Assembly: GCA_011523425.1 (NCBI GenBank)
Contig: WTGU01000002.1
Span: forward strand, 1-45,128
Length of the DNA stretch: 45,128 nt
From: Alphaproteobacteria bacterium
GTDB lineage: Bacteria; Pseudomonadota; Alphaproteobacteria; UBA828
Reading direction: 5' to 3'
The notes beneath the pieces were generated by a model, which saw only the letters and a list, made by a program, of their open reading frames with translations, had not been told where the DNA came from and searched no databases. Numbering within the stretch: the stretch's first letter is position 1; every line of letters begins with the position of its first letter. The position numbers were made by a program, and so were the translations under genes. Positions 39,514 through 45,128 of the stretch are shown here, piece by piece.

Positions 39514-40091
39514 ACATCTACGTCGACATTCTGCTCCTGGTCCTGCTGGTCGCGGCGGCGCTCGTCGTGGTCACGCTGCGCAACATGCTCGCGGCCGCGC
39601 TCGTGCTCGGCATCTACAGCCTCGTCATGGCCGCGCTCTGGGTCGTGCTCGATGCGGTCGACGTGGCCTTCACCGAGGCCGCCGTCGGTGCGGGCGTGAC
39701 CACGGTCTTCATGCTTCTCGCCATCGCCGCCACCGGCCGGCACGAGAAGATCGCGCATCGCCGGCCCCTGCCCGCGATCGCGGCGTCGCTCGCCGTCGGC
39801 GGGCTGCTGATCTACGGCACGCTCGACTTGCCGGGCTTCGGCGATCCTGAGGCGCCGGCGCAGCAGCATGTCGCGCCCCACTATCTGGAGCACGGCGAGG
39901 CGGAGACCGGCGTGCCCAACATCGTGACCGCGGTGCTGGCCTCCTACCGGGGCTTCGACACGCTTGGCGAGGTGACGGTGATCTTCACCGCCGGCATGGG
40001 CGTGCTGCTGCTGCTCGGGATCGCCCGCCGCCGCCGCGAGGGCGCGGGCGCGAGCGAAGGCGGGAGCGAGGGCGAGAGGGACCGCGAATGA
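39480..40091 (+). CDS. DUF4040 / MbhD-MbhE-like antiporter subunit
   Basis: 203 aa from ATG 39480. N-terminal three-helix DUF4040 domain (LRNMLAAALVLGIYSLVMAA, AFTEAAVGAGVTTVFMLLAI), then an MbhE-like segment (NIVTAVLASYRGFDTLGEVT). These parts correspond to the C-terminal end of MrpA, so this gene supplies as a separate chain what MrpA carries in classical operons. Ends with a hydrophilic Gly/Glu/Arg-rich tail. Overlaps mnhB by 4 bp. Confidence 0.88.
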   Translation: MEPEAQGPSAIDIYVDILLLVLLVAAALVVVTLRNMLAAALVLGIYSLVMAALWVVLDAVDVAFTEAAVGAGVTTVFMLLAIAATGRHEKIAHRRPLPAIAASLAVGGLLIYGTLDLPGFGDPEAPAQQHVAPHYLEHGEAETGVPNIVTAVLASYRGFDTLGEVTVIFTAGMGVLLLLGIARRRREGAGASEGGSEGERDRE

Positions 40092-40495
40092 CGGACAACC
40101 TCGTGCTCCGCGTGGTCGCCAAGCTGCTGATCCCGCCGATCCTGCTCTTCGCGCTCTACGTGCAGATGCACGGCGACTACGGGCCGGGCGGGGGCTTCCA
40201 GGCGGGCGTGATCTTCGGCGCCGGCCTCATCCTCTACGGGCTCGTGTTCGGCACGCATGCCGTGCGCAGCGTGGCGCCGCCGCGCCTTCTCGCAATCATC
40301 GCCTCGCTGGGGATGCTCCTCTATGCCGGCGTCGGGATCGCCTCGATGATCGCCGGCGGCAGCTTCCTCGAGTACGGCGCCCTCTCCCTCGACGCGACCC
40401 ACGGCAATCACGTGGGGATCATTATCATCGAGATCGGCGTCGGCATCGCCGTCGCCGCGGTGATGACGATCATCTTCTGCGTCCTTGCCGAGTGA
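40088..40495 (+). CDS. mnhB: Mrp/Mnh antiporter subunit B
   Basis: 135 aa. MnhB family signature LYVQMHGDYGPGGGFQAGVI with four membrane segments and GNHVGIIIIEIGVGIAVAAV. Coupled to its neighbours by overlaps. Confidence 0.95.
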   Translation: MTDNLVLRVVAKLLIPPILLFALYVQMHGDYGPGGGFQAGVIFGAGLILYGLVFGTHAVRSVAPPRLLAIIASLGMLLYAGVGIASMIAGGSFLEYGALSLDATHGNHVGIIIIEIGVGIAVAAVMTIIFCVLAE

Positions 40496-40502
40496 CGCCG
40501 AG

Positions 40503-40853
40503 GTGGAGGCTCTCACCCACGTCAACTACTGGGCCGCGATCGCGCTGGCGATGATCGGGCTCTACGCCATCATCGCGCCGTCGAACCTGGTCAAGAAGCT
40601 GATCGGGCTCGGCATGTTCCAGACCGCGATCTTCCTGATCTACATCACGGTGGGGAAGGTCGAGGGCGGCACCGCGCCGATCATCGATCCGGCCTACGAC
40701 GTCTACTCCAACCCGCTGCCCCACGTGCTGATCCTCACGGCGATCGTCGTCTCCGTCTCGACGCTCGCGGTCGGCCTCGCGCTCACCGTCGCGATCAAGC
40801 GCGCCTACGGAACCGTCGAGGAGGACGACATCGACGAGCAGGATCGTCGATGA
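40503..40853 (+). CDS. mnhC: Mrp/Mnh antiporter subunit C
   Basis: 116 aa from GTG 40503, which gives the family-like start VEALTHVNYW; an in-frame TTG at 40485 is the alternative. NuoK-like: NLVKKLIGLGMFQTAIFLIY and NPLPHVLILTAIVVSVSTLA with three membrane helices. Overlaps mnhD by 4 bp. Confidence 0.94.
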   Translation: MEALTHVNYWAAIALAMIGLYAIIAPSNLVKKLIGLGMFQTAIFLIYITVGKVEGGTAPIIDPAYDVYSNPLPHVLILTAIVVSVSTLAVGLALTVAIKRAYGTVEEDDIDEQDRR

Positions 40854-42328
40854 TCGCCAGCCATCTGCCGGTGCTTCAGGTGGCGCTGCCGCTGATCGCG
40901 GCGCCGGTCTGCGTGCTGCTCAGGCGCGGGCGCTGGGCCTGGGCCTTCACCACGATCGTCTGCTGGGGCATGCTGGCGATCGCGGCGCTCCTGCTCGATC
41001 AGGCGATGGGCGCAGGCCCGATCTCCTACCGCCTCGGCGGCTGGGCGCCGCCCATCGGCATCGAGTACCGGCTGGACGGGGTCAACGCCTTCGTCCTCCT
41101 GATCCTCGCCGGCACCGCCGCGCTGATGATGCCCTACGCGCGCCAGAGCGTGGAGCAGGAGATCAGGCCCGAGCGGCAGCATCTCTTCTATTGCGTCTTC
41201 CTGCTCGCGCTCACCGGCCTGCTCGGCATCGCCGCGACCGGCGACGCCTTCAACATCTACGTCTTCCTCGAGATCTCCTCGCTCGCGAGCTACGTGCTGA
41301 TCGCGCTCGGCCGTCGCCGGCGGGCGCTGACGGCCTCCTACCAGTACCTCATCATCGGCACCATCGGCGCCTCGCTGATCCTGATCGGGATCGGCTTCCT
41401 CTACGCCAAGACCGGCACGCTCAACATCGCGGACCTGGCCGAGCGCGTGCCGGCGCTGGGCGAGACGCCGGCCATCCTCGCGGCCTTCGCCTTCATCACC
41501 GTCGGCGTGCTGATCAAGCTCGCGCTCTTCCCCTTCCACCTCTGGCTGCCCAATGCCTATGCCTACGCGCCGTCCTTCGTGAGCGCGTTCTTCGCCGCGA
41601 CCGCGACCAAGGTCGGCGCCTACATGCTGCTCCGCTTCGTCTTCACGGTGTTCGGCGCCCCCTTCGCTTTCGGCACGCTGCCCCTGAAGGAGGTGCTGCT
41701 CTCGCTCTCGCTGATCGCCGTGCTGGCCGGCTCGCTCGCGGCGCTCTTCCAGACCGACCTGAAGCGCCTGCTCGCGTTCTCCAGCGTCGGCCAGATCGGC
41801 TATCTCGGCGTCGGCATCGGGCTCGCCTCTGTGACCGGCGTGACCGGCGCGCTGGTCCACGTCTTCAACCACGCGCTGATGAAGGGCGGGCTCTTCCTCG
41901 CCGCCGGCGCGATCGCCTATCGCCTCGGCGCGACCGATCTCTCCGCGCTGCACGGCCTCGGCCGGCGCATGCCCTTCACCATGGCGGCGGTCGTGATCGG
42001 CGGCCTCGGCCTGGTGGGCGTGCCGATCACGTCGGGCTTCGTCAGCAAGTGGTATCTCGTCCAGGGCGCGTTCGAGGAGGGCCTTTGGCCGGTGGCGCTC
42101 TTCGTGCTCGTCGGCTCGCTGATCGCGCTTGCCTATGTGGGCCGCGTGATCGAGGCCGCCTATTTCCGCGCAGCCCCGGAGGGCGGCGAGCCGGTGCGGG
42201 AGGCGCCCTGGGCGATGCAGCTCTCGATCTGGGCGATGATCGCGGGCTCGGTCTATTTCGGACTCCACACCGATCTCACCGTCGGCATCGCCGAGCGGGC
42301 GGCCGCGGTGCTGCTGGGCGCGCCATGA
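40850..42328 (+). CDS. mnhD: Mrp/Mnh antiporter subunit D
   Basis: 492 aa, about 14 membrane helices. ND2/ND5-like proton-channel protein (Proton_antipo_M): FNIYVFLEISSLASYVLIAL with the conserved Glu, LIKLALFPFHLWLPNAYAYA with the conserved Lys, LKRLLAFSSVGQIGYLGVG, and VFNHALMKGGLFLAAGAIAY. All family motifs are present. Confidence 0.95.
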   Translation: MIASHLPVLQVALPLIAAPVCVLLRRGRWAWAFTTIVCWGMLAIAALLLDQAMGAGPISYRLGGWAPPIGIEYRLDGVNAFVLLILAGTAALMMPYARQSVEQEIRPERQHLFYCVFLLALTGLLGIAATGDAFNIYVFLEISSLASYVLIALGRRRRALTASYQYLIIGTIGASLILIGIGFLYAKTGTLNIADLAERVPALGETPAILAAFAFITVGVLIKLALFPFHLWLPNAYAYAPSFVSAFFAATATKVGAYMLLRFVFTVFGAPFAFGTLPLKEVLLSLSLIAVLAGSLAALFQTDLKRLLAFSSVGQIGYLGVGIGLASVTGVTGALVHVFNHALMKGGLFLAAGAIAYRLGATDLSALHGLGRRMPFTMAAVVIGGLGLVGVPITSGFVSKWYLVQGAFEEGLWPVALFVLVGSLIALAYVGRVIEAAYFRAAPEGGEPVREAPWAMQLSIWAMIAGSVYFGLHTDLTVGIAERAAAVLLGAP

Positions 42329-43788
42329 GCCACGCCCCGCAACTCCTCGCCGCTCTCGCGGCGCCGATCGCGGGCGCGCTGCTGGTCTGGGCGTGCGCCC
42401 GGTGGCCCAGGCTGCAGGAGCTCGCCTCGCTCGCGGCTGCCATAGCCCTCTTCGGCCTGGTGGTCTCGCTGGCGGCGGCGGTGATGGCGGGCGATGCGCC
42501 CCGCGTCGCCCTCTTCGACATCGTGCCGGGGCTGCCGGTCGCCTTCGCGCTCGAGCCGCTGGGCGCGCTCTTCGCGCTGATCGCCTCGTTCCTCTGGATC
42601 GTGACGACGGTCTATTCGATCGGCTACGTCCGCGCCAACCGGGAAGGCCACCAGACCCGCTACTACGCCTGCTTCGCCGCGGCGCTGGCGAGCGCCATCG
42701 GCGTCGCCTTCGCCGGCAACATGTTCACCCTCTTCCTCTTCTACGAGGCGCTGACGCTTTCCACCTATCCGCTGGTCACCCACAGCGGCACGGAGGAGGC
42801 GCGGCGCGCGGGCCGGACCTATCTCGGCTTCCTGCTCTCGACCTCCATCCTGCTGCAGCTCTTCGCCATCCTCTGGACCTGGGTGGAGGTGGGCACGCTC
42901 GACTTCCGCGCGGGCGGCATTCTCGCCGGCGCGGTGAGCGAGCGCACCGCCGCCGTGCTGCTGGTGCTCTACATGTTCGGCATCGGCAAGGCGGCGCTCA
43001 TGCCGCTGCACGCCTGGCTGCCGGCGGCGATGGTGGCGCCGACGCCGGTGAGCGCCCTGCTGCACGCGGTGGCGGTGGTGAAGGCCGGGGTCTTCACGGT
43101 GCTCAAGGTGCTGGTCTACATCTTCGGCCTCGATTTCGTCGCCTCGATGGCAGGCAGCGAGTGGCTCATCGCCGTCGCCTCGGCCACCATCGTGATCGCC
43201 TCGCTGATCGCGCTGCGCCAGGACGACCTGAAGCGCCGGCTTGCCTACTCGACGGTGAGCCAGCTCGCCTACGTGGTGCTGGGGGGTGCGCTCGCGACCG
43301 GCTTCGGCGTCGTGGGCGGCGCCATGCACATCGCCACCCACGCCTTCGGCAAGATCACGCTCTTCTTCTGCGCGGGTGCGATCTACACCGCCGCCCACAA
43401 GCGGCTGGTGAGCGAGCTCGACGGCATCGGCTACCGCATGCCCGTGACCATGGGGGCGTTCACCGTCGGCGCGCTCGGGCTGATCGGCCTGCCGCCCTTC
43501 GCCGCGCTCTGGAGCAAGTGGTATCTGGTGGGCGGCGCCGACGAGGGCAGCCTCGTGCCCGTGATCGCGGTGCTGCTCGGCAGCTCACTGCTCAACGCGC
43601 TCTACTTCGTGCCGATCCTGGCGCGCGCCTTCTTCCCGGCGGGCGGTCTCCCGGTGGCGGCCGGCAGGGAGGAGGCGCCCTGGCCGATCCTCGCGGCGAC
43701 GCTGGTGGCGGCGCTGGGCACGGCCGCGCTCTTCTTCTACCCGCAGGCCCTGCTCGAGCTCGTGCAGCCCCTCGCCGGATCGCCCTGA
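42325..43788 (+). CDS. Second MnhD/NuoL-type antiporter subunit
   Basis: 487 aa from ATG 42325. The same ND5-type core, with MFTLFLFYEALTLSTYPLVT, IGKAALMPLHAWLPAAMVAP, LKRRLAYSTVSQLAYVVLGG and HIATHAFGKITLFFCAGAIY. The HxxTHAxxK stretch and loop lengths are closer to MrpA/NuoL than to MnhD, so it probably takes the place of the N-terminal MrpA channel. Overlaps mnhD by 4 bp. Confidence 0.92.
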   Translation: MSHAPQLLAALAAPIAGALLVWACARWPRLQELASLAAAIALFGLVVSLAAAVMAGDAPRVALFDIVPGLPVAFALEPLGALFALIASFLWIVTTVYSIGYVRANREGHQTRYYACFAAALASAIGVAFAGNMFTLFLFYEALTLSTYPLVTHSGTEEARRAGRTYLGFLLSTSILLQLFAILWTWVEVGTLDFRAGGILAGAVSERTAAVLLVLYMFGIGKAALMPLHAWLPAAMVAPTPVSALLHAVAVVKAGVFTVLKVLVYIFGLDFVASMAGSEWLIAVASATIVIASLIALRQDDLKRRLAYSTVSQLAYVVLGGALATGFGVVGGAMHIATHAFGKITLFFCAGAIYTAAHKRLVSELDGIGYRMPVTMGAFTVGALGLIGLPPFAALWSKWYLVGGADEGSLVPVIAVLLGSSLLNALYFVPILARAFFPAGGLPVAAGREEAPWPILAATLVAALGTAALFFYPQALLELVQPLAGSP

Positions 43789-43797
43789 GAGGCAGAG

Positions 43798-44040
43798 ATG
43801 AAGAAGAAATACTGGCTCGACGAGCGCCGCAACGTGTTGCGCCTGATCGCCGTCTTCGCCGCGCTCTGCGTGGGCGTACTGGTGATCGACGCCGGCTTCG
43901 ACCGGCACGACGAGTTCCCCTGGGAAGGCTGGTTCGGCTTCTACGGCTTCTTCGGCTTCATCGCCTGCGTGGTGCTCGTGCTTGCCGCGAAGGAGCTGCG
44001 CCGGCTGGTGATGCGGCGCGAGGACTACTATGACGAGTAG
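43798..44040 (+). CDS. Small membrane protein of the antiporter operon
   Basis: 80 aa. A basic N-terminus (MKKKYWLDERRN), two hydrophobic segments (VLRLIAVFAALCVGVLVI; GFFGFIACVVLVLAAKEL) and a charged C-terminus (RRLVMRREDYYDE). AGAGGCAG precedes the ATG. Its last 11 bases overlap the next antiporter gene. The position suggests a small accessory subunit. Confidence 0.8.
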   Translation: MKKKYWLDERRNVLRLIAVFAALCVGVLVIDAGFDRHDEFPWEGWFGFYGFFGFIACVVLVLAAKELRRLVMRREDYYDE

Positions 44041-45128
44041 CATCCCGCCCGCCTTCATCTTCCTCGCCGCGGCGCTGCTCACGGCGGTAGCGCCCGCGCC
44101 GCTGCGCCGCCTTCTGGTGCCGGCGGTGCCGCTGCTCGGCGGCATCAACCTGTGGTTCGTGTGGAACGGGACGCCGGGGCTCGAGGTTCCCCTGCTCGAC
44201 CACCGACTGGAGCTGCTGCGGGCCGATTCGCTGAGCCTCCTCTTCGGACTCCTCTTCCATATCGCCGCCTTCATCGGCGCCGTCTTCGCCTTCCATGTGC
44301 GCGACCGCCTGCAGCAGGCCGGGGTCCTGCTCTATGCGGGCTCGGCGCTGGGAGCCGTCTTCGCCGGCGACCTCATCAGCCTGGTGATCTTCTGGGAAGG
44401 CGCCACGCTCGGCTCGGTGCTGCTGATCCTTGCCCGGCGGGAGCCCCGGGCGGTGCGGGCTGCCATGCGCTACCTGGTGTTCCAGCTCGTCTCCGGCCTG
44501 CTGCTGCTGGGGGGCGCGGTGATCCTGATCGGCGAGACCGGGTCCGCCGCCTTCGACCATATCGGGATCGGCAGCCTCGGCGGGGTGATGATCTTCGTCG
44601 CCTTCGGCATCAAGTGCGGGTTCCCGCTGGTGCACACCTGGCTCACCGACGCCTACCCGGAATCGACGCCGACCGGGATGGTCTTCCTGAGCGCGTTCAC
44701 CACCAAGCTCGCGGTCTACGCGCTGGCGCGCGGCTATGCCGGCACCGAGGTGCTGATCCCCATCGGCACGGCGATGACGGCCTTCCCCATCTTCTTCGCC
44801 GTGATCGAGAACGATCTCCGCCGCGTGCTCGCCTACAGCATGATCAACCAGATCGGCTTCATGGTGGTGGGCATCGGCATCGGCACGTCGCTCGCGCTCA
44901 ACGGCGCGGTGAGCCACGCCTTCAACGACGTGATCTTCAAGGGGCTGCTGCTGATGTCCATGGGCGCGGTCCTGCACCAGACCGGCAAGATCAACGGCTC
45001 GGAGCTCGGCGGGCTCTACAAGTCGATGCCGCAGACCACCGGGCTCTGCATCGTGGGCGCGGCGTCGATCTCCGCCTTCCCGCTCTTCTCCGGCTTCGTC
45101 AGCAAGTCGATGGTGATGAGCGCGGCGG
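44030..45128 (+). CDS. Third MnhD-type antiporter subunit (cut by window end)
   Basis: ATG 44030 overlaps the 80-aa gene by 11 bp, and the frame is open to the window edge (366 codons). Begins MTSSIPPAFIFLAAALLTAV. Contains AGDLISLVIFWEGATLGSVL, FGIKCGFPLVHTWLTDAYPE, LRRVLAYSMINQIGFMVVGI and HAFNDVIFKGLLLMSMGAVL, the ND5-type channel motifs with their Glu, Lys and His. The MnhA/MnhD family assignment is firm; the C-terminus is not visible. Confidence 0.92.
   Translation, partial: MTSSIPPAFIFLAAALLTAVAPAPLRRLLVPAVPLLGGINLWFVWNGTPGLEVPLLDHRLELLRADSLSLLFGLLFHIAAFIGAVFAFHVRDRLQQAGVLLYAGSALGAVFAGDLISLVIFWEGATLGSVLLILARREPRAVRAAMRYLVFQLVSGLLLLGGAVILIGETGSAAFDHIGIGSLGGVMIFVAFGIKCGFPLVHTWLTDAYPESTPTGMVFLSAFTTKLAVYALARGYAGTEVLIPIGTAMTAFPIFFAVIENDLRRVLAYSMINQIGFMVVGIGIGTSLALNGAVSHAFNDVIFKGLLLMSMGAVLHQTGKINGSELGGLYKSMPQTTGLCIVGAASISAFPLFSGFVSKSMVMSAA

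Noticed and set aside
40805-42268. 487-codon minus-strand open frame opposite mnhD
   Set aside because: His/Glu/Arg/Asp-rich composition, antisense to a gene with complete family motifs; a shadow of GC-rich coding DNA. The same holds for the frame at 42253-43398.

Overview
The window looks like chromosomal DNA of a high-G+C alphaproteobacterium; the exact taxon cannot be read from the sequence. The radC / map / sfsA / molybdopterin-binding-protein neighbourhood on the left and the Mrp-type antiporter operon on the right are conserved-looking housekeeping DNA with uniform codon use. Everything between them (about 3.62-36.52 kb) is a mosaic accessory region.

Left flank (1-3.68 kb): the C-terminal end of a probable outer-membrane beta-barrel protein, then radC, map and sfsA on the minus strand, a CinA/MoaB-type molybdopterin-binding protein on the plus strand, and an intact tRNA-Leu(TAA) gene.

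Island (3.62-36.52 kb): the 3' part of the tRNA-Leu gene is repeated at 36460-36516 (57 bp, 2 mismatches). A P4-type tyrosine integrase gene lies just inside that right-hand copy. Paired TGTCAGTA-like repeats spaced 11 bp apart occur inside both ends. This is the layout of an integrated tRNA-targeting genomic island of about 32.9 kb. From left to right its cargo is: (a) a single-chain nuclease-methyltransferase of the Type ISP / IIG kind; (b) an amide module of urea/amide-type binding protein, amidase-signature enzyme and FAD oxidoreductase; (c) a patch of small genes, a second tyrosine recombinase beside a near-perfect palindrome, and an IS21 remnant; (d) a catabolic block with a MetE-C-type methyltransferase, a CUT2-type sugar ABC transporter, a divergent GAF-LuxR regulator, two zinc alcohol dehydrogenases and a hydantoinase A/B (acetone-carboxylase-like) pair; (e) a replication/excision patch with a prim-pol/PriCT-1 primase, an AlpA-like excisionase, tandem repeats, a GIY-YIG protein and an IS1595-family element.

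Right flank (36.52-45.13 kb): a PNPOx-like flavoprotein, an NHL-repeat beta-propeller protein and a translationally coupled Mrp/Mnh Na+/H+ antiporter operon (E, F, G, DUF4040-type, B, C, D, D-like, an 80-aa membrane protein, D-like). The operon runs off the window end.

The most notable items are the well-delimited att structure with arm-type repeats, the unusual combination of hydantoinase/carboxylase, CUT2 transporter and MetE-like genes, a multi-hairpin element at 33424-33549, and the recombinase-adjacent palindrome at 13361-13382. No rRNA or CRISPR was seen.
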